Notes under the pieces: model-generated
What the model was told of the DNA's origin: nothing
The model's input: only the letters and a program-made list of their open reading frames with translations
Databases searched by the model: none
In this document: piece by piece, positions 9,041 through 22,026 of the stretch
Layout of the letters: the number at the start of each line of letters is the position of its first letter
Numbering within the stretch: the stretch's first letter is position 1
Made by a program: the position numbers and the translations under genes
Assembly: GCA_030062745.1 (NCBI GenBank)
Contig: CP099849.1
Coordinates: forward strand, 10,266,144-10,330,143
Source of the DNA: Capitulum mitella
Taxonomy: Eukaryota; Arthropoda; Thecostraca; Pollicipedomorpha; Pollicipedidae
DNA length: 64,000 nucleotides
Direction of reading: 5' to 3'

Positions 9041-12000
9041 GACCACTTGGCTCGAGGGGAGGCATGGTCCCCGTGGCCCCCCTGGCTACATGCCTGTGGG
9101 AAAGTTCTATTCGAAGCATGCCTAGAAACTGTTTGCTTGGAACACCATGGCAGAACACCATACAAGCGTCGCCGGAATTAATTACCTCTGGCGGTAGTTT
9201 GTACGGTAGTTTGTGATGTCTGCCTTTGAACACACTGGAGAACGGAGAAAGATTCCTACAAAAATGGAATGCAGTTAGGTAAAGGTAGCGTTGGAAAATG
9301 TCTTGTCCTTTTCTTAATGCAGTTACGACATGCCACTTTATGCTATTGCCTTTGGAAAGGATAGAAGAGGTCTCTTTTAGATTAAACAAAAATGATTGAT
9401 CCAAACAGCTATTTGTCTCCAGTTGTCAGGAACATCCTCAGTGATTACGTGTCTCACGATAGTCAGAGATGATGACATGTATGTATTGCTTGATGCCTGG
9501 CACCGCTCAGCGTTGGACAACGTTGTTGACTTATATGTTGGATAAAAACTTGGGGTAAACATGCCACAGTAATACAGTTGAACTTTAAGATCGTCGACGA
9601 GCCATCGATTTTTAAATTTAGACTTTGGTAACCGATTTCTTTTATATGTAGCATCCAACACCTCAACGCTGCGAATAGGAAATATGTATTCCCCCTATTT
9701 TCTTTTTTTATCATCTGGTTACCAGTTACCAATGACCTTTCCCAACTCAACACGCAATTCATTGGAAGAGAATACCCTGCCCTCTGGAGGTGCGCTGGAG
9801 CTGCCACCTACTGGGAATAAACTGAGCTAAGTAAACAGAACTGATGGCGACAACTGTAGGTACACAAGCAGGCAAGCCACGCCGGCAGGTGCCAAGTAGG
9901 AGTCATAATGGAGAAAGGAAACTGGAGAAGTGGCTGAGAAAGAATAAAACAAGATTCACTTGTAAATGTAACGCATTGTGCACCAAATGTATTCCATGTG
10001 GGCAGTAGCTTTGCCAGGATTTTCGTACGGAGGGTGGGTCACGGCTAAAGTAAAAAAAAATGCTTGATATCACTCTTACCATTGTGCTGCAAACATAGTA
10101 AATATGAGGAGCTGACCTTGTCAACTAGCGCCCCTGGAAACTTCGAAGAAACCTGATTACTTTTCACCATTTTTTGTCCTTTAAACAAATCATTTATGAC
10201 AAAAGACCAATTTTTGGAAACTTCTAGTCATAAGGGGGAGGGGGGAGTCAGTTGATCCCTCTGACTACGTTACTGCAGGTGTGTTGGAATACGCTTTCTG
10301 CGGGCTGACGCCTTCCCTGGCCACCCTTTGGGCAGTGGCGGCGGTAGGGTTCCACAACGGAGAAGTACCATCACACGTGGAGTACTTCGCCACGGGGATT
10401 GGACATAATGGCTGAACAGCCTGAAACATTTTTTAGGGGTTCCTTTCTTTTTGCTTGTTTTTGTTGTTTTATGCCGACCATTATCGAGACATCAAGAAAA
10501 CAAAATCATACGGCAGGTTCATTTTAGGTATGGCATGGCCCAGCACTTCAGCACGAATTCAGGAACATGCATCACTTATGCTAAACATTTGCATATATTT
10601 CTCTGGCTCGCCACGCCTTTTAGGCTCAGGTCCTGATATGAACCATTTGCAGGAAGCTGACTAAAATCCCTGCTTGGCAGGTTACGCAGTTTATGCCGGT
10701 ACCTGGCGTACGTCCGCTGCCATCAAATAAAAGCATCGTATTATCAATTTTCATTTTGTGGCACACATCTTTCAGTGCAGTCCGGGAACATTGGCCTTTT
10801 TATTTTAGATGGGGCTTTGACCTTTGCTGTTATCGCTGATATGCGTACATTTTGTTTATGACCGTTGCCCGAAAGTGCCAGTTCCACTATTACTGGGGCA
10901 GGCATGATTTCCAAAAAATGGGGTTTAAACACGCTCTTATGAGATACCCCTTTTTCCTGTGTTTGCCAGCCCTTGCATGCGTTGGGTGCCAATCAGAAAC
11001 AAAAGTGCAGTCTTTACTTCCCGTTATGAAACATTGTTATGCAAAGCAGGAGAGCACAGCATGGCCTGAACTCACATCTTGCCTATCTTGAACATTGTCA
11101 AACCTTTTTATTTTAACTCTGACGCCTTTTTATCCAAATCCTAGCTACCTCACTGGGCACAATAATGGTATGCACACCCGGTAACCATGATATGCTTGAT
11201 CCATGGCCACAGCTAGCTTAATCATAGCTCTTACATATTCCAGCTCTCATTCTCTGGTCGGCTAACGCGCTACTACTACTATTGCTACTGCCCCATGGAA
11301 CATGCGAGTTGACACCGAACGCAGACATTGTCACCAACGCGCAGTTCATGCACTGTTTGTTTGTTTGTTTGTTGTGGGTTAGGACATACAGCCTCTTGGG
11401 CTCAAGCGTCCATGTTCTTGGTCAAGTCTTGTGTCTCGTCGAGCGCCAGTCAGTCGTCTGTAGCTCATGCACTGAAATGGCACTCAATAATCAATTGTCT
11501 GAAGCCCCAAAATCAGTATGAAATAGCGCATTGCCAATCTGATATGACGTGTGAGGCTTTCCTCATTTAAAGTTTTTCTCAGTGGCCGTCCAATGAGAAC
11601 TAGTGTCGTTCGTCAAAGAAATGTGCTTTAATTTTCCCAAAATAATGCAAAGATTGAGCTGTCATCGATTTTCTGCGTTCCTTCTACCACACTAAGACCA
11701 TACCATACCATTTGTCTATCTAATCTACCATTTTGTCTAATCTACCACTTTGATAAGAATAATCAGACGCAAAAAAGTGTTAGTAAAACACACCACTACA
11801 GGTGAGGCTATGCCACATGTGCCTCAATGGGAGAACCGCCTCTGTCTGAAAGCAATCTATGTGCTTTCTTCTAGTTTTGTCAAGGGCTTTCTAACGATGT
11901 TTTTAACGTTTCTGTAGGATCTATAGTTTTTGAGTTCTTGAAAGGGAGTTCTCTTAACCTCCCGGCTCGAAGGTGGATCCGGAGGTTGGTCCGGCGAGGG
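9041..12000. other. Gene-free stretch
   Basis: No exon, RNA gene or clear element is supported. Frames of 60-120 codons occur on both strands but are AT-rich, overlap each other and lack recognisable domains. A short (GTTT)n run lies near 11355-11372. A G-rich stretch near 10230 may be an old repeat fragment. Confidence 0.4.
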
Positions 12001-12020
12001 CTAAAGGAAGATGATGGCTG

Positions 12021-12021
12021 A

Positions 12022-12060
<39 letters not shown>
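12021..12060. repeat. (TA)n microsatellite
   Basis: About 40 bases are almost pure AT alternation with one G near the start. The apparent YIYIYI open frames on both strands come from this tract. Confidence 0.95.
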
Positions 12061-12063
<3 letters not shown>

Positions 12064-12449
12064 TACACGTAAATATACATATATATTACAGTTATGTGAC
12101 GGGGCGTCAGTACAAACCACGAGACAAGAACGTGACGAGGCCATAACGCAAGAACTGACGGACAATACGATCATATTATTACGAACATGTTATAACATGA
12201 GACGACTTCGAATATGCGAAAGTGCATATATTCGTAAAAAATCGCCAGCTCTAAACAAAGAGCTAAATTGTTGTATTACCTAAGAGTAACTCGGGTAGCT
12301 TTAGTGTAAATTCGATAGTTACGTCTCCCGTTTATTTCCCTCCAGCTTCGTCTGTCTCCCTCCTCCCGCCTCTATCTCGGTCATTTTCTCGGCCCTTTTC
12401 CCTGTTTGCCCTCCTACCGCTCCCACGTAAACTTTTTTGCCCGACTTGA

Positions 12450-12905
12450 GTGCCATCAATACTTTTCGTGGGATCCCCACCACCTCGAACCGGTTCACAG
12501 TGGGTCCCGGAAGCCCTCCATTGTTGCCGTGACAGCCTTCCCGCGCGGCGGTTCGGTGAACGCCGCCAGCTAATCGAGTCGGCAGCGCCGATCGAAGGTT
12601 TTCCAACGAACAATGAGGTTACCGCCGGCGGCCTCAGCTCTGCCGCGACCATTAGCAGGCAATCACCGGCGCCGGGTCGGTCGGCGTCGCCGCCGGCGGT
12701 CGAGAAAGGTCAGCCGCCGGCCGATGGGAAGCGGTCGCGGCCGGCGGTGCCGCGCGCGCGGGTCCAGGTGTCGCCACACGCACAGCGCCGGCCGCCGCCG
12801 CCGGCAGCAGGACGCACCGCTGGGTCGAGCCCGGCCGGAACCGAGTCGGAGAACTGTGTGTGCGCCTGCTGCGACCCGTCTCTGGATCCGTGGTGCAAGT
12901 AGGTG
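12450..12905 (+). other. GC-rich island, possible first exon
   Basis: This isolated CpG-rich island has an open + frame rich in P, A and R that ends ESENCVCACCDPSLDPWC. GTAGGT immediately after TGGTGCAA could be a splice donor. It may be the promoter and first exon of the PH/coiled-coil gene or of another transcript, but composition alone can keep such frames open and a second frame is open over the same bases. No domain is recognised. Confidence 0.25.
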
Positions 12906-12969
12906 GCTGAGTGTGGCGGCTCGTGCTGGCATGGGGAGGACAAGGCTCTGTTGGTCTCTCCAAGATGTA

Positions 12970-14384
12970 TGCAGAAATCTGCATGACCCTTAATGGGGGA
13001 TGATTGGTAAGTTTAACGGCGACTTATCACTACTTGCAGTCATTCTTGAGCTTGTGCATATTCGTGTCTTGAACAAACTAACATGTCTGGCGCCGTTTCG
13101 CACATACTAGTCGTATCGTTGGCATTAAAGGCCGCGCACTGGTGCTGTTGTTGTTTTAACACAAAGAAGCTGACCGCTGAGAAATCTGCTTTACAGTTTT
13201 GGGCACGTCAGTATGATCAAATGGTTTTCGCAGTCACATGGTTGCATCTCCATAGGGGAATTTTGCTTTCTTGACAGCTGTTGGCCATTAGGTTTACGAA
13301 ACTGGTATGTCTGTATTTTCTTTGAATCCATTCACAACGTATTTTTTTCGGGATTTCCATCAGACAACAATAAAGAAAAAAAACTTGCAAACAGGACATC
13401 ACAAGGTATGTAAGGCATTACCAGTTGAATGGATAGAAAAAATGCGAAACCTGAAGCTGAAAATATATTCTTGCTGCATCGCAAAACGTTCACCCTTACT
13501 TTCCGCCAGTGTCCAGCAGATGTTGCAAGTGACTGAAATCGGGCGTTTCATCCTAGAATGCTTTTAGTTAGGTGTTCCGTTTCATGTCAAGGTTTTTAAA
13601 CCTGCCCTTTGTGCAGTTGTTCTAGCACCTACACAGGTTCAAATCAGGCTCTTTTAGTTTTAACCATCTAACAGATAACTGGGAGATTTTTGAAGTTTTA
13701 ACCCGGTTTGAAGTGTCTTTTCTTCTAGTAGAAAGATCCCATTCTGTTGGGTGACGACAAATATTTCACCAACCATTGGTGGAGTTTTAAATCTAGCTTC
13801 TGCTTCCGGAAGGAAAATAGCTGTGAAACAGATATCGTAATATTTTGCTATGTTTGGCAACGTGAATCGGTGGGCTTTGTATCTAATTCAGCATGCTTGA
13901 TGATGCTTCTTGCGATATGGGACGTTTCCGCAAGTAACATAAATTTAGAGCCACATAACTTAGTTTGACGAGGAAGAGGCGTTATGAAACAGGGATGGCG
14001 CCAGCCAGCATCTGACAAATTCCAAGCGCCACGTGCCCCTGGACTGCGTAATTTCGTCTACTCGGGCCGTGACTGAACTGCGCTAGCTGGCTACAGCTCA
14101 TCATTTAACACGTAACCAGCACACTCCGCCAGCGGGCCCATTTGCCGTTCCTCGGGCTCCGACTGAAGTGTAGAGCCAGGCTTTCAACGGCGACTGGCTG
14201 ATCCCGAATCATATTATAAACCGACCGTGTGCTGGCCGCGGTATAGCAGCGCCCGGTCTTCAGTACCGCGGCGGGTATCTCGGTACTGCGGTCGCCGTCG
14301 CGGCCACATTAGTCTGACACATAAGCTGATCAAGTTTTGCTGATCCTGGCGCACAAAACACTGTGGCTCATGCTCACATCCGCA
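12970..14384. other. Gene-free stretch
   Basis: I find no supportable gene. Frames are short and AT-rich. The sequence becomes GC-richer after about 14100, leading into the 33-bp repeat. Confidence 0.35.
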
Positions 14385-14515
14385 AGTCGGGCGTTGACGC
14401 TGTGCCTCGTGCTAATCCCCGCTGGTCGGACGTTGTGGTTGGCGCTGACCCCTGCTGGTCGGACGCAGTGGCTGGTGCTGATCCCCGCTGGTCGGACGCT
14501 GTAGCTGATGCTGAT
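14385..14515. repeat. 33-bp tandem repeat, about 3-4 copies
   Basis: Units contain CCCCGCTGGTCGGACGCTGT and repeat every 33 bases with drift. As 33 is a multiple of three, the array is open on both strands (WSDAVAGADP on +, RPAGISTRHS on -). No splice signals support coding use. Confidence 0.8.
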
Positions 14516-15268
14516 TTCTCCGGCTATTCGCGCTGTGGCTCGCTCTGCGTCTTCACAATGCCGTCGGCCGTCGGCTGGGTCGGGTGAAAGCGGTGCGATA
14601 ACGTTAGCCATCTGCCAGGACGGGAGACCAGCGAACAATTGGCCTTCCGATGACTGATGCGATGGCGGTCCGATTTGGGGTCAGGTCGCCCGCTGCTCGG
14701 AGTTTGGTGGTGAGGTCAGGCCAGCTGCGTTCGTTTCTATAGACCAATGCTCACCGTGGTAACAATGGCTGCTTTAATGTATGCATGACTTGTCTGAATG
14801 GAGTGGGAACATCTCAAAACACCTCGGAGCTTTCCGTTTGACAGTGAAAAACAGGGCAGTTACGACATGATTCTGATATACGCGATAAGATGCGTATATC
14901 TGCATCGAATCATGTTATAAACCGGTAATAATAACAAATATTTGGCACGAGCAATGACCAGCCCAAGCTCACGAAGCGCGGAATTTAGTTTAATTTTGGG
15001 ATATCCAGCCAACATCCAGTCCCAAAAACGCTTTAAGAAACAACCTAAAAGGCAACAGGTGTGCGAAAAGAACTGATTCACTCGGATGTTTCAAAAAGTA
15101 TTGTTTGCCCCGATTACAGCTAGATGTATAGATTATCCTTGACCGTTGCGGAGCTACTGAAAACACCTTCACTCTTATGATATCGGAGCTACAAAGATGA
15201 GCTTCACATCTGCTGCATGCGCTGGTCTAGTAACATTGTTTTTTGCACGCACGATGACGCAGCCAGGG

Positions 15269-15410
15269 ACGTGGGAGCATCCACAAAAAAATGTATGCGC
15301 CAAGGACGTTTTTTTATGGAACTAATGCTAAATGTTCCCAAATGTGGGGGGAGGGGCATGGCATCAACGCCCCACCCCCTCCCCGTTCCTATGTCCATGA
15401 ACGCTACTTG
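15269..15410. repeat. Short G-rich dispersed element, copy A
   Basis: One of three related short copies (also 27880-27990 and 63210-63328). Each has a GTAGGAACATC-like left edge, a poly-A/G-rich stretch, AATGTTAAATTTCCC or a close match, a G-run, and a C-rich right edge ending TGTTCCTA. The edges are inverted relative to one another, like a small MITE. Confidence 0.6.
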
Positions 15411-15430
15411 CCATCGCAAAGGTCAAGAGG

Positions 15431-16501
15431 TTAATTACCCCGCCCCCGACTGGGGGTGCGCGATTGACCTCCCCCTGAGGTTTTTCTGGGATTGCGAGAG
15501 AACGAACAAACGCAGCGCCATGAAACTTCGTGTAAATTTTGCTTGATTATTTTTACACTTTGTGTCAAAGTTTTGAAATCACGTCAAGTGAGGTGTCTGA
15601 CCTAGGTCAGGTCAAACTGACCTATGTCCAAGAAAGTTAAGCGCCCTTTTCCAGGATTTTCTGAGTCAATGACCTAAGGTGAACCCATTTTTAAGTCATG
15701 TCTTCGTTTTTTCGGAAACTGACGGAATTTTTCAAAACATTTTTAGTGTGGAGTGAAGCAGACATCTAGCTACTGTCATTGAAAAAAGTATCAATGACTT
15801 CCAGCCGTTGACTTGAAGTCAGGTCACGAATAACTGTTGTCGGCCAAAATGTACCACCGTCAAAATCAGTGATGAATTACTCAGAATGGGTAGAAAATGG
15901 CGGAACTGGCTTACACAGACGTAAGTAATACCAAAAACCTCAAAAAGTTTTCAAAAATTGCATATTTTGGAAAGAAACAAGCTCTCGCGAATAAAGCTTC
16001 GCCAGTTGTGTAGATTGGTAACTAATGGATTTCTCCAAAATTTAAGCACGAGAAACCATCACAAGAACCACTAAGATCAATAAAATTTACATGGATAGGC
16101 CTATGTATGTCGCGAAAAAAGCAACGCTAAAATGAGTTCCCCTTAATTTCTTACTGCGTACGGCAGCGGCGCCCGCCGACAACCGGCATGAAAATTGCCG
16201 TGTCTTTAACTCAACGTTTCGGCGTATATATTGAACAAATCTGAGAAATTAGACGTGTATCGGGATCTGCGGACCTTTACTTGTGCGTTGGTGCTTTTAC
16301 CTATGCGTTATTAGTCACAGCCCTTGAGATTCACGCCGTTTATCGGCGTATATATATATTTATATTTATCGTTTATGTTGTATAGAGCAAATAGATCGGA
16401 AACGTCGTTAGAGTTCGTGTAGCTGCTTCTTAAATCCTGGAAATGGCGACAAAAACGGGATGGGGGCTTTTGAAGCCACCCATACTAAATAATAGGGTTA
16501 A
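15431..16501 (+). mobile_element. TTAA family 2 element, copy A
   Basis: Bounded by TTAA at 15431-15434 and 16498-16501. The body matches the inverted element at 58333-59562 along its length, for example CCCGACTGGGGG near the left end, GACCTAGGTCAGGTCA, and TTATTAGTCACAGCCCTTGA. The ends start CCCGC-like and finish GGGTTAA, which again suggests a piggyBac-type non-autonomous element. It is rich in AGGTCA half-sites and has no transposase frame. Confidence 0.75.
15598..15623. promoter_or_regulatory. Nuclear-receptor half-site cluster with a perfect IR3
   Basis: TGACCTAGGTCA (15598-15609) overlaps AGGTCA-AAC-TGACCT (15609-15623). The latter is an inverted repeat with three-base spacing, the geometry of a consensus estrogen-type response element. 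It lies within the family 2 element. Receptor binding is inferred only. Confidence 0.5.
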
Positions 16502-19406
16502 CCCAGCAGTTGCTGGAATGTATCGCTTCCTTCCAGTTGCTGGGGTGGGGCACCGTACCCTCCCCCCCCCCACTCAGTTACTCCGCATCCAATGAACCGA
16601 TCTGGTCGATTCGAACGGAAATCTATTTCCCTCAATAGGTGGGCCCCAGGTATGTCACATTTCGGGACTTTAAGACTATATATCAGGTCATACGTCGCAC
16701 CAGAGGTCAAGATTTGTCACGTTCGGGACAAACAGCTTTTTTGCGTACACATTGGAGATTTCAGGTAAGCGTAAGCCGGAATGCGTATAATGGTAGGCAA
16801 AAGGTACCAATACATTTCAGCATGAGATCATATGTGGTGAACACTGATCTGGAATGATATTATTTCACAACTAAGCACCTTTGGTTGCTTCACAGAAGCA
16901 GTGTATCAGCTAAGATGGAGCATACTGAACTGTAATGGTAGTAACGCAGCATTGTAAAACATTATCATCTTGACGACGCTGTTTTCCGTGACCTTGAATG
17001 ATCTTCACACTTTTGCTCCTTCGAAAATGTGCAGTATGAATGAACGAGAAGTGATGGAACTTTAATGGCACTGCACCGCTTGGTTACGGTGATAAACATC
17101 ATCATCATAAACATCAGAGAAAAAAGTGCGACGTCCGACGCCTGCACGCAAGCCGCGTGTTAAAAAAAGTGTTTTCCAATTCGCCTGGCGTAAAAAGTTC
17201 GCGTCGCGTCTCCACTGCGCATTTCTCATGTTTTGCATCTCTGCCCGAAAAAAACCTCACGTATGTTCGACAACGTGGACTAATGAACTGACCCCAAATT
17301 GCGTATGTTAACTTCCCAGCGTCACAGATTATAAGAACAACCACGAAAAGCACAGGAATTTGCGAAGATAGGCCTTTGTGCATCTAATCCCAAAGAAATG
17401 AGTACCGAACACCGCTCAGCTCTTCCCGAGCTTCTGCACTTATTCGCTGTGTGACATGTCTGCACAGGTCAGGATCTCGTCTTCATCATGAACTCATCGC
17501 TGCGGGTGCGGCGAATATCGTTGTCGCGTTCTACCGGCGACCTGTCGAAGCTTGGATTGCCGCGCCACTCGCCAGGACGTCTCGATTCAGGTCTTGTCTT
17601 CAGAACGGAGCAGGCTGCCCTTCAGGGATACGTCATCTGCCTACACCCTCGCTCCGATCAGGACAGGTCAGAGGGGGCGTGGGACGTCTTTGCAAACACG
17701 CGTCAGTCGTCTGTGGGCGTATTATAGCCATGACGGGTCATAGGAGGGAACATTCATGCAGGGCTACATCAGCTGTCTGCAGATGGATTGGATCTGGGAG
17801 GCAGGGAACATTCTTACAGACATATGTTAGTCGTTCTCGTATGCTGCATTCAGGAAAGGCCGGAGGGGAGGGGCAGCTGTCCAGTGTTACGGGAGCTGAG
17901 TGCGTCCTGCCTTGTATTGAGAAAGGTGAAGAGAAAATAGAAGTAAAAAAGTGATGATTTTTTTCATTTTCATCAAAGTCCTGGTTTTGGCAATGGCACC
18001 TCATGACGTCTCGCCCACATGTTTCCTGCCATGACTTTAAATTAAGAATTTCAACATCGTTCTTCCTGAACTAATGATGAGGAATGAATAATCACTGCTC
18101 AGTTTTACTCCCGAGTTTTCTCTCATTGATGCCAACGCCAAAATCTTGAAAAAGGTTTGATAAGGACGAGTTTCCTACATGGCGTAACCAGGTTCTTCAA
18201 TGGCAACGCATGACATATTACGTATTCTATATCCAACATACATTGTGTTTAACATGACAGTGGAAGGGGTGTCGTTTAGTGTGAATGATTGGGGGACCGT
18301 GCAGAGGGCTCGATAATCTGACCTTCTGCCAAATGAGTGTTTCTGGACGGATGTTGCCTACTTTATTTCGACCAACGGCAATTTCTATGTTGTATTACTT
18401 ATATTACTTGTTATTACTTATGTTATGTTGCATTACTTCTATGTTGTATACTTCATATCTAGATCGGCCAGCATTTTGGTAATTGTTGTCTATTTACATT
18501 AAAAAAAGGAGAAGAAACGTTGGGGATGACCAACAATTCTGAAGGGGCAAAAATACACATTGGGTGGTCAAGGCCCTTCGAAAAAATAGAAACTGACGCC
18601 CCTAGCATAATATTTATTTTTTCTTAATTTCTGTGCCATTCTGGCCAAAAGGTATTGGAACTTCAAATAAATATTGAAAGAATCCAAATCAACATCAGGA
18701 GGATGGGGAGTAGGACCATCACAAAAGAATACAAACCGAGACGCCCTGAACAGTGATGATTCTAATGACATATATTGGTCATAATTGGACGCAAAATGGG
18801 TACAATCAGGGTTGAATAGACACCATTGAGTACTAGTGATTCGATTTTGTAGCGTAAAATGAAATGGCCGCAGGTGGCATGCTTAAAAAGCACCTTCTCA
18901 CTATATTGCACCATGCTTCGTAGATGGTTCTATAATCTGGAACTCACTCGGTTGATTCCAGAAATCACAAAGACCCTCCAGGTGCGGGATCCGACATTAC
19001 CGCTGCAGGTCACGTCGACCGCATTGAACATAGTTGGGGAGATCAACTATAGCGCTGGCCATTGTTTGAGAACTCGTCCAATGCCAGTCATGACACATCC
19101 TACCAGCCCGTGCCTCAAATTGCGGTATGTGCTCGGCAAGCCGAAGCGCGGAGGTGATGGCTGTCGGCCGGGCGCAGGTGGCTCCCCCTCCTCCCATTTC
19201 ACGGAGCAGGCTTTCATTGCCCGTCGGCCGGCGGCGGCAGTGCCTCAAAATTCCGCGGCCTCAGACGATGGCGGCACCGGTCCATTACTGCTCGTCGTAG
19301 CGCGGCGAGCCGTGTGAAGAATGCGGAGGGCGTGGTGAGATCACCGGACGCGGTGCGAGCAGACAGGGTCGTCTAGGAGACGAACGACGTGCAACGACCC
19401 GACAGT
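16502..19406. other. Mostly gene-free stretch
   Basis: No confident gene. A possible 78-base exon at 16687-16764 is discussed as a finding. Purine/pyrimidine tracts and short frames fill the rest. The sequence near 17450-17930 is GC-richer with frames open on both strands, but no domain is visible. Confidence 0.35.
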
Positions 19407-20638
19407 TTAACCCTATTCCCGGAGGACTGGACGGTATGGTCGATTCCCGGCAGGGGGGGGGGCGGATTCGGCCCCCCCCCTGAGATCTCGAGAACTACTC
19501 GTCCGATTTCATTGCAACAAACGGCAATCGATTTGCCGTGACGTAAACTACATTTTTATAAAAAGAAATGTTCAAAATTTTGAAATTTGTGGATACAGGG
19601 GGGTGGCAAAAATGTCAAAATGGGGGGTACTTTTGGACTTCTTATAACTCCGTTGTTTATAGACCAATTTCGATGAAACTGGCATGAATCGAGAGATCAT
19701 GGATAGGGCTTTTACCATGGGTCCGCAAATCTGAAATTTTCAGAAAATTCATGGGCGTTCTTAGGGTTTCAAAAACAGGAGGATTAGTTTTCTAACAACT
19801 AATGAACAAAAGAGGCAAACACCCTTTTTTGGCTTCTGCTAGTCATGTTATACTAAAGAAGCACAAATCGCATTACAGTGTTTGTATAATGTTAGCATAG
19901 GCGGTGCCAGGGGCATGAAAAAGGGGGAACTGTCATGGTCACACGTTTCTCAGATCAACTTGTGACCCTTGACCTTAAATGACCTCCAGTGACCTTGGGG
20001 TCACTTGGAATGATCTCGTGTGCATTTAATATTATCCTTAAACGTTTTCAATCATTTGAATTCACTCTATTTCAAAAAATTCGTTTTATGGCTACTGCGA
20101 TATAGGGTACGCGCACTGACATTTTAGGTCATAGCTCCGTAACCCGACCTGATATCAAGCTGAAACTTGGTACACAAGTAGAAGGCACTCCTTCTACGTC
20201 ATTTGTGTTCCGAGTTTGGCATTTCAAAAAACGGCGCCGAAATTATTGCAAAAAAACAAATTTTAACTTTTGACCTTGACCTGACCTTGTAAAATGACCT
20301 CGGATAAACAAAATTACATCTGCACATTGCCCAACTATTTAGCTGTACATCCATATAAAGTTTTAAGTTCTATACTTAAAACTCTGTTTTTGGCAGGCAT
20401 TTTCCTTTTACCCTCAACATGGCCAAAAATGGCATGAGGTGCCTCCCAAAAACGTTGCCTGGCTCCGCCCCTGAGCAAAATGGAATTTTGAAATTTTGTC
20501 ACAGCACGTAGAAAGAATAACTAGGAAAAGTGGCGAAGTTTCGTGAAGCTGCGTTAAAAAGCCTGGAATTGGCAAGCAAAAAACCCGAGGGGGGCGGATT
20601 CCGCCCTCCCTCCCTCCCCCTGCCGGGAATAGGGTTAA
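19407..20638 (+). mobile_element. TTAA family 1 element, copy 2 (complete)
   Basis: Complete copy with TTAA at 19407-19410 and 20635-20638. Left end CCCTATTCCCGGAGGACTGG, right end CCGGGAATAGGG. Just inside the left end a second ATTCCCGGCAGGGGGG appears, so the left end looks like the right-end repeat interrupted by about 27 bases. AGGTCA-type half-sites lie near 19970-20010 and 20270-20300. Confidence 0.9.
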
Positions 20639-21832
20639 AGCGCCGCACAAGCAAGACAGCAGCGCCAGCCGATATGTGCATTCAGAACCGGTCCGGAGCA
20701 ATGCTACGCCGAGGCCCTCGCAGCGCTCCGGGCCAGTGTACAGGGATGTGGCCAGGTTTGGCCAGTCAAGTCTACCAGCCTTTTTGGAGAACGTGACCTT
20801 GTCAAGGGACAACGAAACTGGATGTTGCTGTTGCTGAGAAACATGTATAAGCGTTGGCATAACAGATCTACGCAATGCGCTATCACCACGTTGTCACATT
20901 TCAGCGCCCTCAGCTGTAATTTCCGGTGACGTCTTTGCGAAGGTCGAAACCGCTTACTTGCTGAGAACGCTTATCTATGGTCTACGTGCACGGTGCTGTT
21001 GGCTTTTCGCCGTTTTACCATACCGCAGCTACAATGGACGCGATGCGTCTGCCACTGTTTTGCCTACTTTTGAATTCATGACTGTCTACACTCGAGGCGA
21101 TAGCGCTAAATCCTGCGGGAAAATGTGTCTCTTTGCAGTCTGATAAGCTGAGCCGCTGTTGTCGACAAGCGTGTTTTCTCACTAGTCGTGTTTGCCCAGC
21201 GCGGCCGATCTCACACCGGTGAAACGGCCGTGACTGGCGATATGTTTGCTTTCCGGGCAGGACCCCAATCGTTCCGACGTGCTGAATTTCCGCCGATATT
21301 CCGCAACGAAACCAACTTACCGTGCCGACGTGCGACGTGCCGGCAGGACTCATTCGCGCTTCAAAAGTCAGATTAATTGCACAGATCGGATGTAGCTGTA
21401 GGAAACTCCTTCAGCAGTGCAGTGGATTTAGATCGCGTTTAGGGAGAGTTTCCATGCGTGAGAATGCGGTCCACCCCTCCCTTACGAATGACTAAGCAAA
21501 GTCTTCGAGATGTTTTACGAGTCCTCTTAGCTAGTCTGCTGGACGAGTAACCGTGACCATGCATATGCTTCTCCGTTTGGGGTTTGGGGTTTTAGCCAAC
21601 GTTGATGCGTGCTGGCCCACTGTGGCACGCCGTGCGGCCTGACAGGATATCCGCCTTTTCGGTCTGGAGAATACTGACAGCATTGCGTGTCGCAGCCGTG
21701 TGCGGACGGTTGTAGTGCTGCGGCCGCTGAAGCGCTCTGTGCCAGCAGTCGCGTCAGGCAGCGGTCGTGGCCTCACTGCCGCGACCGTTGAGGAAATCTG
21801 TAGCCTCTCTGACGCTGACCCTGGCGTTATTT
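20639..21832. other. Intron or upstream region of PH gene, no exon recognised
   Basis: GC rises after about 21000. A + frame ending near 21885 (EEICSLSDADPG) looks protein-like but runs into the tandem repeat and stops. I cannot place an exon here with splice evidence. Confidence 0.3.
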
Positions 21833-22026
21833 CTGAGTCGAACGTGACGGACTCCCTGGCAGCCTCGGAGTCCGGTGTGTTCTGAGTCAGTTATGACAGA
21901 TTTTGTTATCTCCAGACCGCTTTGCGTTCTGCCTCTGACTTGAGTGTTACGGACTGCGCGCTGTCTCCCAGACTCTGGTGTGTTCTGCCTCTGAGTCGAG
22001 CGTGACGGACTGCCCTCTGTCTCCAG
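21833..22026 (+). repeat. About 55-bp repeat units ending in splice-acceptor sequence
   Basis: Three to four diverged units each carry GAGTCGAGCGTGACGGACTG-like sequence and end in TCTCCAG followed by AC. The junction-like points fall at 21916, 21972 and 22027, 55-56 bases apart. The last one is the acceptor of the PH-domain exon. The array duplicates the 3' splice site and the first bases of the exon. Confidence 0.75.

Noticed and set aside
11880..12080. YIYIYI-rich small proteins
   Set aside because: Translation of the TA microsatellite in both directions.
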